Assembly (NCBI GenBank): GCA_964017235.1
Contig: OZ024936.1
Location: forward strand, 9,958,496 to 10,022,495
Direction: 5' to 3'
DNA: 64,000 nt
From: Sabellastarte sp. h YS-2021
Lineage: Eukaryota > Annelida > Polychaeta > Sabellida > Sabellidae
Shown piece after piece: positions 21,731 through 33,800 of this stretch (position 1 is its first letter; each line of letters starts with the position of its first letter). A model generated the notes under the pieces. It searched no databases and was not told where the DNA came from. It saw only the letters and a program-made list of their open reading frames with translations. The translations under genes and the position numbers were made by a program.

Positions 21731-23227
21731 CTAGATGAATGCCAAGGAAACTACCAACACCATCGGGGTGATAGCATTTTCCTTGATAGCCAACTGAGTA
21801 GTGACTAAATCTTGGCAACCATGAGTGGTGACTCTCCTTGGGATCCATCTGAGTAATGGATGTTTCTTTGATATATGAGTGATGGTGTGTTTCGCATCCC
21901 CCAGAGTTTTGACTGAATCCTTGAGGTCCATAAGAATGGTCATTAGATTCTTAGTATCCATCTGAGAGATTGCTGTGTCCTGAGCGTCCATGAGTGGTGG
22001 CTGTTACCTTGGCATTAAAATGTGCAGTGGTTGTGTCATTTGCAACCACCTGAGTGCTTCCTGTGTCATTGATATCTGAGGGAAGTGTTTTTCTTTAGCA
22101 TCAGAGTTGTAGCCGAATCCTGGGTGTCCAAGAGTGGTGATTGCTAAGCATCTATCTGAGAGATGGGGTTTCCTGGGCATCTGAGTGGTGATTGCATTCT
22201 TGTAGATCGGTGAGTGGTGGCTGTTATCTTGGCATTAAAATGAGCAGTTGTTGTGTCATTTGCAACCACCTGAGTGCTTCCTGTGTCATTGATATCTGAG
22301 GGAAGTGTTTGTCTTTAGCATCAAAATTGTAACCGAATCCTGGGTGTCCAAGAGTGGTGATTGCTAAGCATCTATGTGAAAGATGGGGTTTCCTGGGCAT
22401 CTGAGTGGTGATTGCGTTCTTGTAGATCCAAGTTGTAACTTGATCTTTGAAATTGATTTGAGCATTTGATGTTTCATTGGCATCAATGTGACTGGTGACT
22501 CAATCCTCAGTGTCACTCTGTTGATTGAATGCTTTAGCATCTGAGGAATGGTGGTCTCCTTGATCTGAGTGGTGACTGAATTCATTGCAACTATGTAAAT
22601 AGTGACTCCTTGGAATTCATCTAAGTGATAGATGTTTCTTTATGAAGTACCTGAGTGATAGCCTGTGCTTGGTATCCATCCGAGTGTTGGTTGGGTCCTT
22701 TTAATCTATCTCAGCAATGGCAGTTTTCTTTTACATCCATCTGAATGATTGCTGTCTGTGAACCACCTGGCGGATTTCTTGCACTTGGCATCCATCTGAG
22801 CGATTGCTGTGTTAATGGCATCTATTTGAGTGGTGCATGAGACTTGGGGTCCGTCTGAGTGGTTCCAGAACTTTGCATCCATGTCAGAGCTGGATTTTGC
22901 CTTGGCTTTTATGTGTTTGATCCATCTGCGTCACTGACTGTGTCTTTGTTGTCCATTTGAATGATGGCTACTTCCTGGAGAAATGACCCAAGTGATTGCT
23001 CTTACCTTGACAAGAATCTCGGTGCTGGCAGTTTCCTTGGCATTCATCTGAGTGATGAGTGTTTCCTTGTCACCCAACTGATTGATTGCATGTCCTTGTC
23101 AACCATTTGCATGATTGTTGTGTAATTGGCATCTATTTGAGTGGTGACGGAGTCCTTGGTATGCATCTGAGTGGCGTCAGACCTTTGCATCCATGTGACT
23201 ACTAAATTTTATCCTGGCTTCTGACTG
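21731..23227 (+). repeat. Array 2 HOR unit 3, long (1497 bp)
   Basis: The excess length over 1273-1276 bp is explained by a 220-bp direct duplication at 21991-22430. Other variants: GATAGCATTTTCC at about 21770 (core: GATAACATT), shared only with unit 4. Confidence 0.92.
21991..22430 (+). repeat. 220-bp direct duplication inside array 2 unit 3
   Basis: TGAGTGGTGGCTGTTA begins at 21991 and again at 22211, and each copy ends at TTCTTGTAGATC. The copies already differ (GTTTTTCTTTAGC versus GTTTGTCTTTAGC; TATCTGAGAG versus TATGTGAAAG), so the duplication is not the most recent event in the array. Confidence 0.92.
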
Positions 23228-24499
23228 CTAGATGAATGCCAAGGAAACTACCAACACCATCGGGGTGATAGCATTTTCCTTGATAGCCAACTGAGTAGTG
23301 ACTAAATCTTGGCAACCATGAGTGGTGACTCTCCTTGGGATCCATCTGAGTAATGGATGTTTCTTTGATATATGAGTGATGGTGTGTTTCGCATCCCCCA
23401 GAGTTTTGACTGAATCCTTGAGGTCCATAAGAATGGTCAGTAGATTCTTAGTATCCATCTGAGAGATTGCTGTGTCCTGACCGTCCATGAGTGGTGGCTG
23501 TTACCTTGGCATTAAAATGAGCAGTGGTTGTCATTTGCAACCACCTGAGTGCTTCCTGTGTCATTGATATCTGAGGGAAGTGTTTGTCTTTAGCATCAGA
23601 GTTGTAACCGAATCCTGGGTGTCCAAGAGTGGTGATTGCTAAGCATCTATCTGAGAGATGGGGGTTTCCTGGGCATCTGAGTGGTGATTGCGTTCTTGTA
23701 GATCCAAGTTGTAACTTGATCTTTGGAATTGATTTGAGCATTTGATGTTTCATTGGCATCAATGTGACTGGTGACTCAATCCTCAGTCTCACTCTGTTGA
23801 TTGAATGCTTTAGCATCTGAGGAATGGTGGTCTCCTTGATCTGAGTGGTGACTGAATTCATTGGAACTATGTAAATAGTGACTCCTTGGAATTCATCTAA
23901 GTGATAGATGTTTCTTTATGAAGTACCTGAGTGATAGCCTGTGCTTGGTATCCATCCGAGTGTTGGTTGGGTCCTTTTAATCTATCTCAGCAATGGCAGT
24001 TTTCTTTTACATCCATCTGAATGATTGCTGTCTGTGAACCACCTGGCGGATTTCTTGCACTTGGCATCCATCTGAGCGATTGCTGTGTTAATGGCATCTA
24101 TTTGAGTGGTGCATGAGACTTGGGGTCCGTCTGAGTGGTTCCAGAACTTTGCATCCATGTCAGAGCTGGATTTTGCCTTGGCTTTTATGTGTTTGATCCA
24201 TCTGCATCACTGACTGTCTTTGTTGTCCATTTGAATGATGGCTACTTCCTGGAGAAATGACCCAAGTGATTGCTCTTACCTTGACAAGAATCTCGGTGCT
24301 GGCAGTTTCCTTGGCATTCATCTGAGTGATGAGTGTTTCCTTGTCGCCCAACTGATTGATTGCATGTCTTTGTCAACCATTTGCACGATTGTTGTGTAAT
24401 TGGCATCTATTTGAGTGGTGACAGTCCTTGGTATGCATCTGAGTGGCAGCAGACCTTTGCATCCATGTGACTACTAAATTTTATCCTGGCTTCTGACTG
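23228..24499 (+). repeat. Array 2 HOR unit 4 (1272 bp)
   Basis: The unit retains edge-type variants (GATAGCATT, AGTAGATTC at about 23440) in its first part and core-type sequence after about 24000. A GTTGTCATTTGC change keeps one - strand phase open for 137 codons (23448-23861), the longest open frame in the window. It is unique to this unit and has no start or splice context. Confidence 0.9.
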
Positions 24500-27400
24500 C
24501 TAGATGAATGCCAAGGAAACTACCAACACCATCGGGGTGATAACATTTTCCTTGATAGCCAACTGAGTAGTGACTAAATCTTGGCAACCATGAGTGGTGA
24601 CTCTCCTTGGGATCCATCTGAGTAATGGATGTTTCTTTGATATATGAGTGATGGCGTGTTTCGCATCCCCCAGAGTTTTGAATGAATCCTTGAGGTCCAT
24701 AAGAATGGTCATTAGATTCTTAGTATCCATCTGAGAGATTGCTGTGTCCTGAGCGTCCATGAGTGGTAGTTGTTACCTTGGCATTAAAATGAGCAGTGGC
24801 TGTGTCATTTGCAACCACCTGAGTGCTTCCTGTGTCATTGATATCTGAGGGAAGTGTTTGTCTTTAGCATCAGAGTTGTAACTGAATCCTGGGTGTCCAA
24901 GAGTGGTGATGGCTAAGCATCTATGTGAGAGATGGGGTTTCCTGGGCATCCGAGTGGTGATTTCGTTCTTGTAGATCCAAGTTGTAACTCGATCTTTGGC
25001 ATTGATTTGAGCATTTGATGTTTCATTGGCATCAATGTGACTGGTGACTCAATCCTCAGTGTCACTCTGTTGATTGAATGCTTTAGCATCTGAGGAATGG
25101 TGGTCTCCTTGATCTGAGTGGTGACTGAATTCTTTGCAACTATGTAAATAATAACTCCTTGGAAGTCATCTGAGTGATAGATGTTTCTTTATGAAGTACC
25201 TGAGTGATAGCCTGTGCTTGGTATCCATCCGAGTGTTGGTTGGGTCCTTTTAATCTATCTCAGCAATGGCAGTTTTCTTTTACATCCATCTGAATGATTG
25301 CTGTCTGTGAACCACCTGGCGGATTTCTTGCACTTGGCATCCATCTGAGCGATTGCTGTGTTAATGGCATCTATTTGAGTGGTGCATGAGACTTGGGGTC
25401 CGTCTGAGTGGTTCCAGAACTTTGCATCCATGTCAGAGCTGGATTTTGCCTTGGCTTTTATGTGTTTGATCCATCTGCATCACTGACTGTCTTTGTTGTC
25501 CATTTGAATGATGGCTACTTCCTGGAGAAATGACCCAAGTGATTGCTCTTACCTTGACAAGAATCTCGGTGCTGGCAGTTTCCTTGGCATTCATCTGAGT
25601 GATGAGTGTTTCCTTGTCACCCAACTGATTGATTGCATGTCCTTGTCAACCATTTGCACGATTGTTGTGTAATTGGCATCTATTTGAGTGGTGACAGTCC
25701 TTGGTATGCATCTGAGTGGCGGCAGACCTTTGCATCCATGTGACTACTAAATTTTATCCTGGCTTCTGACTGCTAGATGAATGCCAAGGAAACTACCAAC
25801 ACCATTGGGGTGATAACATTTTCCTTGATAGCCAACTGAGTAGTGACTAAATCTTGGCAACCATGAGTGGTGACTCTCCTTGGGATCCATCTGAGTAATG
25901 GATGTTTCTTTGATATAGGAGTGATGGTGTGCTTCGCATCCCCCGGAGTTTTGACTGAATCCTTGAGGTCCATAAGAATGGTCATTAGATTCTTAGTATC
26001 CATCTGAGAGATTGCTGTGTCCTGAGCGTCCATGAGTGGTGGCTGTTACCTTGGCATTAAAATGAGCAGTGGTTGTGTCATTTGCAACCACCTGAGTGCT
26101 TCCTGTGTCATTGATATCTGAGGGAAGTGTTTGTCTTTAGCATCAGAGTTGTAACTGAATCCTGAGTGTCCAAGAGTGGTGATGGCTAAGCATCTATGTG
26201 AGAGATGGGCTTTCCTGGGCATCCGAGTGGTGATTTCGTTCTTGTAGATCCAAGTTGTAACTCGATCTTTGGCATTGATTTGAGCATTTGATGTTTCATT
26301 GGCATCAATGTGACTGGTGACTCAATCCTCAGTGTCACTCTGTTGATTGAATGCTTTAGCATCTGAGGAATGGTGGTCTCCTTGATCTGAGTGGTGACTG
26401 AATTCTTTGCAACTATGTAAATAATAACTCCTTGGAAGTCATCTGAGTGATAGATGTTTCTTTATGAAGTACCTGAGTGATAGCCTGTGCTTGGTATCCA
26501 TCCGAGTGTTGGTTGGGTCCTTTTAATCTATCTCAGCAATGGCAGTTTTCTTTTACATCCATCTGAATGATTGCTGTCTGTGAACCACCTGGCGGATTTC
26601 TTGCACTTGGCATCCATCTGAGCGATTGCTGTGTTAATGGCATCTATTTGAGTGGTGCATGAGACTTGGGGTCCGTCTGAGTGGTTCCAGAACTTTGCAT
26701 CCATGTCAGAGCTGGATTTTGCCTTGGCTTTTATGTGTTTGATCCATCTGCATCACTGACTGTCTTTGTTGTCCATTTGAATGATGGCTACTTCCTGGAG
26801 AAATGACCCAAGTGATTGCTCTTACCTTGACAAGAATCTCGGTGCTGGCAGTTTCCTTGGCATTCATCTGAGTGATGAGTGTTTCCTTGTCACCCAACTG
26901 ATTGATTGCATGTCCTTGTCAACCATTTGCACGATTGTTGTGTAATTGGCATCTATTTGAGTGGTGACAGTCCTTGGTATGCATCTGAGTGGCGGCAGAC
27001 CTTTGCATCCATGTGACTACTAAATTTTATCCTGGCTTCTGACTGCTAGATGAATGCCAAGGAAACTACCAACACCATCGGGGTGATAACATTTTCCTTG
27101 ATAGCCAACTGAGTAGTGACTAAATCTTGGCAACCATGAGTGGTGACTCTCCTTGGGATCCATCTGAGTAATGGATGTTTCTTTGATATATGAGTGATGG
27201 TGTGCTTCGCATCCCCCAGAGTTTTGACTGAATCCTTGAGGTCCATAAGACTGGTCATTAGATTCTTAGTATCCATCTGAGAGATTGCTGTGTCCTGAGC
27301 GTCCATGAGTGGTAGTTGTTACCTTGGCATTAAAATGAGCAGTGGCTGTGTCATTTGCAACCACCTGAGTGCTTCCTGTGTCATTGATATCTGAGGGAAG

Positions 27401-30400
27401 TGTTTGTCTTTAGCATCAGAGTTGTAACTGAATCCTGGGTGTCCAAGAGTGGTGATGGCTAAGCATCTATGTGAGAGATGGGGTTTCCTGGGCATCCGAG
27501 TGGTGATTGCGTTCTTGTAGATCCAAGTTGTAACTTGATCTTTGGCATTGATTTGAGGATTTGATGTTTCATTGGCATCAATGTGACTGGTGACTCAATC
27601 CTCAGTGTCACTCTGTTGATTGAATGCTTTAGCATCTGAGGAATGGTGGTCTCCTTGATCTGAGTGGTGACTGAATTCATTGCAACTATGTAAATAATAA
27701 CTCCTTGGAAGTCATCTGAGTGATAGATGTTTCTTTATGAAGTACCTGAGTGATAGCCTGTGCTTGGTATCCATCTGAGTGTTGGTTGGGTCCTTTTAAT
27801 CTATCTCAGCAATGGCAGTTTTCTTTTACATCCATCTGAATGATTGCTGTCTGTGAACCACCTGGCGGATTTCTTGCACTTGGCATCCATCTGAGCGATT
27901 GCTGTGTTAATGGCATCTATTTGAGTGGTGCATGAGACTTGGGGTCCGTCTGAGTGGTTCCAGAACTTTGCATCCATGTCAGAGCTGGATTTTGTCTTGG
28001 CTTTTATGTCTGATCCATCTGCGTCACTGACTGTGTCTTTGTTGTCCATTTGAATGATGGCTACTTCCTGGAGAAATGACCCAAGTGATTGCTCTTACCT
28101 TGACAAGAATCTCGGTGCTGGCAGTTTCCTTGGCATTCATCTGAGTGATGAGTGTTTCCTTGTCACCCAACTGATTGATTGCATGTCCTTGTCAACCATT
28201 TGCACGATTGTTGTGTAATTGGCATCTATTTGAGTGGTGACAGTCCTTGGTATGCATCTGAGTGGCGGCAGACCTTTGCATCCATGTGACTACTAAATTT
28301 TATCCTGGCTTCTGACTGCTAGATGAATGCCAAGGAAACTACCAACACCATTGGGGTGATAACATTTTCCTTGATAGCCAACTGAGTAGTGACTAAATCT
28401 TGGCAACCATGAGTGGTGACTCTCCTTGGGATCCATCTGAGTAATGGATGTTTCTTTGATATATGAGTGATGGTGTGCTTCGCATCCCCCAGAGTTTTGA
28501 CTGAATCCTTGAGGTCCATAAGAATGGTCATTAGATTCTTAGTATCCATCTGAGAGATTGCTGTGTCCTGAGCGTCCATGAGTGGTGGCTGTTACCTTGG
28601 CATTAAAATGAGCAGTGGTTGTGTCATTTGCAACCACCTGAGTGCTTCCTGTGTCATTGATATCTGAGGGAAGTGTTTGTCTTTAGAATCAGAATTGTAA
28701 CCGAATCCTGGGTGTCCAAGAGTGGTGATGGCTAAGCATCTATGTGAGAGATGGGGTTTCCTGGGCATCCGAGTGGTGATTTCGTTCTTGTAGATCCAAG
28801 TTGTAACTTGATCTTTGGCATTGATTTGAGCATTTGATGTTTCATTGGCATCAATGTGACTGGTGACTCAATCCTCAGTGTCACTCTGTTGATTGAATGC
28901 TTTAGCATCTGAGGAATGGTGGTCTCCTTGATCTGAGTGGTGACTGAATTCATTGCAACTATGTAAATAATGACTCCTTGGAAGTCATCTGAGTGATAGA
29001 TGTTTCTTTATGAAGTACCCGAGTGATAGCCTGTGCTTGGTATCCATCCGAGTGTTGGTTGGGTCCTTTTAATCTATCTCAGCAATGGCAGTTTTCTTTT
29101 ACATCCATCTGAATGATTGCTGTCTGTGAACCACCTGGCGGATTTCTTGCACTTGGCATCCATCTGAGCGATTGCTGTGTTAATGGCATCTATTTGAGTG
29201 GTGCATGAGACTTGGGGTCCGTCTGAGTGGTTCCAGAACTTTGCATCCATGTCAGAGCTGGATTTTGCCTTGGCTTTTATGTGTTTGATCCATCTGCGTC
29301 ACTGACTGTCTTTGTTGTCCATTTGAATGATGGCTACTTCCTGGAGAAATGACCCAAGTGATTGCTCTTACCTTGACCAGAATCTCGGTGCTGGCAGTCT
29401 CCTTGGCATTCATCTGAGTGATGAGTGTTTCCTTGTCACCCAACTGATTGATTGCATGTCTTTGTCAACCATTTGCACGATTGTTGTGTAATTGGCATCT
29501 ATTTGAGTGGTGACAGTCCTTGGTATGCATCTGAGTGGCGGCAGACCTTTGCATCCATGTGACTACTAAATTTTATCCTGGCTTCTGACTGCTAGATGAA
29601 TGCCAAGGAAACTACCAACACCATTGGGGTGATAACATTTTCCTTGATAGCCAACTGAGTAGTGACTAAATCTTGGCAACCATGAGTGGTGACTCTCCTT
29701 GGGATCCATCTGAGTAATGGATGTTTCTTTGATATATGAGTGATGGTGTGCTTCGCATCCCCCAGAGTTTTGACTGAATCCTTGAGGTCCATAAGAATGG
29801 TCATTAGATTCTTAGTATCCATCTGAGAGATTGCTGTGTCCTGAGCGTCCATGAGTGGTGGCTGTTACCTTGGCATTAAAATGAGCAGTGGTTGTGTCAT
29901 TTGCAACCACCTGAGTGCTTCCTGTGTCATTGATATCTGAGGGAAGTGTTTGTCTTTAGAATCAGAATTGTAACCGAATCCTGGGTGTCCAAGAGTGGTG
30001 ATGGCTAAGCATCTATGTGAGAGATGGGGTTTCCTGGGCATCAGAGTGGTGATTTCGTTCTTGTAGATCCAAGTTGTAACTTGATCTTTGGCATTGATTT
30101 GAGCATTTGATGTTTCATTGGCATCAATGTGACTGGTGACTCAATCCTCAGTGTCACTCTGTTGATTGAATGCTTTAGCATCTGAGGAATGGTGGTCTCC
30201 TTGATCTGAGTGGTGACTGAATTCATTGCAACTATGTAAATAATGACTCCTTGGAAGTCATCTGAGTGATAGATGTTTCTTTATGAAGTACCCGAGTGAT
30301 AGCCTGTGCTTGGTATCCATCCGAGTGTTGGTTTGGTCCTTTTAATCTATCTCAGCAATGGCAGTTTTCTTTTACATCCATCTGAATGATTGCTGTCTGT

Positions 30401-30864
30401 GAACCACCTGGCGGATTTCTTGCACTTGGCATCCATCTGAGCGATTGCTGTGTTAATGGCATCTATTTGAGTGGTGCATGAGACTTGGGGTCCGTCTGAG
30501 TGGTTCCAGAACTTTGCATCCATGTCAGAGCTGGATTTTGCCTTGGCTTTTATGTGTTTGATCCATCTGCATCACTGACTGTCTTTGTTGTCCATTTGAA
30601 TGATGGCTACTTCCTGGAGAAATGACCCAAGTGATTGCTCTTACCTTGACAAGAATCTCGGTGCTGGCAGTTTCCTTGGCATTCATCTGAGTGATGAGTG
30701 TTTCCTTGTCGCCCAACTGATTGATTGCATGTCTTTGTCAACCATTTGCACGATTGTTGTGTAATTGGCATCTATTTGAGTGGTGACAGTCCTTGGTATG
30801 CATCTGAGTGGCAGCAGACCTTTGCATCCATGTGACTACTAAATTTTATCCTGGCTTCTGACTG
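24500..30864 (+). repeat. Array 2 units 5-9: five-unit block, copy 1
   Basis: Anchors lie at 24500, 25773, 27046, 28319 and 29592. Diagnostic variants in order: unit 5 GATGGCGTGTTTCGC and TTTTGAATGAATCC; unit 6 GATATAGGAGTG and CCCCGGAGTTTTG; unit 7 CATAAGACTGG and TTTGAGGATTTG; unit 9 CTTGACCAGAATC upstream and GGCATCAGAGTGG. Every one recurs exactly 6365 bp later, so this is one copy of a tandem 5 x 1273 bp duplication. Its true start lies between 23970 and about 24200. Confidence 0.92.
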
Positions 30865-33800
30865 CTAGATGAATGCCAAGGAAACTACCAACACCATCGG
30901 GGTGATAACATTTTCCTTGATAGCCAACTGAGTAGTGACTAAATCTTGGCAACCATGAGTGGTGACTCTCCTTGGGATCCATCTGAGTAATGGATGTTTC
31001 TTTGATATATGAGTGATGGCGTGTTTCGCATCCCCCAGAGTTTTGAATGAATCCTTGAGGTCCATAAGAATGGTCATTAGATTCTTAGTATCCATCTGAG
31101 AGATTGCTGTGTCCTGAGCGTCCATGAGTGGTAGTTGTTACCTTGGCATTAAAATGAGCAGTGGCTGTGTCATTTGCAACCACCTGAGTGCTTCCTGTGT
31201 CATTGATATCTGAGGGAAGTGTTTGTCTTTAGCATCAGAGTTGTAACTGAATCCTGGGTGTCCAAGAGTGGTGATGGCTAAGCATCTATGTGAGAGATGG
31301 GGTTTCCTGGGCATCCGAGTGGTGATTTCGTTCTTGTAGATCCAAGTTGTAACTCGATCTTTGGCATTGATTTGAGCATTTGATGTTTCATTGGCATCAA
31401 TGTGACTGGTGACTCAATCCTCAGTGTCACTCTGTTGATTGAATGCTTTAGCATCTGAGGAATGGTGGTCTCCTTGATCTGAGTGGTGACTGAATTCTTT
31501 GCAACTATGTAAATAATAACTCCTTGGAAGTCATCTGAGTGATAGATGTTTCTTTATGAAGTACCTGAGTGATAGCCTGTGCTTGGTATCCATCCGAGTG
31601 TTGGTTGGGTCCTTTTAATCTATCTCAGCAATGGCAGTTTTCTTTTACATCCATCTGAATGATTGCTGTCTGTGAACCACCTGGCGGATTTCTTGCACTT
31701 GGCATCCATCTGAGCGATTGCTGTGTTAATGGCATCTATTTGAGTGGTGCATGAGACTTGGGGTCCGTCTGAGTGGTTCCAGAACTTTGCATCCATGTCA
31801 GAGCTGGATTTTGCCTTGGCTTTTATGTGTTTGATCCATCTGCATCACTGACTGTCTTTGTTGTCCATTTGAATGATGGCTACTTCCTGGAGAAATGACC
31901 CAAGTGATTGCTCTTACCTTGACAAGAATCTCGGTGCTGGCAGTTTCCTTGGCATTCATCTGAGTGATGAGTGTTTCCTTGTCACCCAACTGATTGATTG
32001 CATGTCCTTGTCAACCATTTGCACGATTGTTGTGTAATTGGCATCTATTTGAGTGGTGACAGTCCTTGGTATGCATCTGAGTGGCGGCAGACCTTTGCAT
32101 CCATGTGACTACTAAATTTTATCCTGGCTTCTGACTGCTAGATGAATGCCAAGGAAACTACCAACACCATTGGGGTGATAACATTTTCCTTGATAGCCAA
32201 CTGAGTAGTGACTAAATCTTGGCAACCATGAGTGGTGACTCTCCTTGGGATCCATCTGAGTAATGGATGTTTCTTTGATATAGGAGTGATGGTGTGCTTC
32301 GCATCCCCCGGAGTTTTGACTGAATCCTTGAGGTCCATAAGAATGGTCATTAGATTCTTAGTATCCATCTGAGAGATTGCTGTGTCCTGAGCGTCCATGA
32401 GTGGTGGCTGTTACCTTGGCATTAAAATGAGCAGTGGTTGTGTCATTTGCAACCACCTGAGTGCTTCCTGTGTCATTGATATCTGAGGGAAGTGTTTGTC
32501 TTTAGCATCAGAGTTGTAACTGAATCCTGAGTGTCCAAGAGTGGTGATGGCTAAGCATCTATGTGAGAGATGGGCTTTCCTGGGCATCCGAGTGGTGATT
32601 TCGTTCTTGTAGATCCAAGTTGTAACTCGATCTTTGGCATTGATTTGAGCATTTGATGTTTCATTGGCATCAATGTGACTGGTGACTCAATCCTCAGTGT
32701 CACTCTGTTGATTGAATGCTTTAGCATCTGAGGAATGGTGGTCTCCTTGATCTGAGTGGTGACTGAATTCTTTGCAACTATGTAAATAATAACTCCTTGG
32801 AAGTCATCTGAGTGATAGATGTTTCTTTATGAAGTACCTGAGTGATAGCCTGTGCTTGGTATCCATCCGAGTGTTGGTTGGGTCCTTTTAATCTATCTCA
32901 GCAATGGCAGTTTTCTTTTACATCCATCTGAATGATTGCTGTCTGTGAACCACCTGGCGGATTTCTTGCACTTGGCATCCATCTGAGCGATTGCTGTGTT
33001 AATGGCATCTATTTGAGTGGTGCATGAGACTTGGGGTCCGTCTGAGTGGTTCCAGAACTTTGCATCCATGTCAGAGCTGGATTTTGCCTTGGCTTTTATG
33101 TGTTTGATCCATCTGCATCACTGACTGTCTTTGTTGTCCATTTGAATGATGGCTACTTCCTGGAGAAATGACCCAAGTGATTGCTCTTACCTTGACAAGA
33201 ATCTCGGTGCTGGCAGTTTCCTTGGCATTCATCTGAGTGATGAGTGTTTCCTTGTCACCCAACTGATTGATTGCATGTCCTTGTCAACCATTTGCACGAT
33301 TGTTGTGTAATTGGCATCTATTTGAGTGGTGACAGTCCTTGGTATGCATCTGAGTGGCGGCAGACCTTTGCATCCATGTGACTACTAAATTTTATCCTGG
33401 CTTCTGACTGCTAGATGAATGCCAAGGAAACTACCAACACCATCGGGGTGATAACATTTTCCTTGATAGCCAACTGAGTAGTGACTAAATCTTGGCAACC
33501 ATGAGTGGTGACTCTCCTTGGGATCCATCTGAGTAATGGATGTTTCTTTGATATATGAGTGATGGTGTGCTTCGCATCCCCCAGAGTTTTGACTGAATCC
33601 TTGAGGTCCATAAGACTGGTCATTAGATTCTTAGTATCCATCTGAGAGATTGCTGTGTCCTGAGCGTCCATGAGTGGTAGTTGTTACCTTGGCATTAAAA
33701 TGAGCAGTGGCTGTGTCATTTGCAACCACCTGAGTGCTTCCTGTGTCATTGATATCTGAGGGAAGTGTTTGTCTTTAGCATCAGAGTTGTAACTGAATCC

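Noticed and set aside
23448-23861. 137-codon open frame as a possible gene
   Set aside because: It exists in a single unit because a small deletion (GTTGTCATTTGC) joins two repeat phases. All sister units are interrupted.
24950-24990. CENP-B box-like TTTCGTTCTTGTAGATC in array 2 units
   Set aside because: It has TTCG but lacks the required downstream A and CGGG of the CENP-B box, so it does not qualify.
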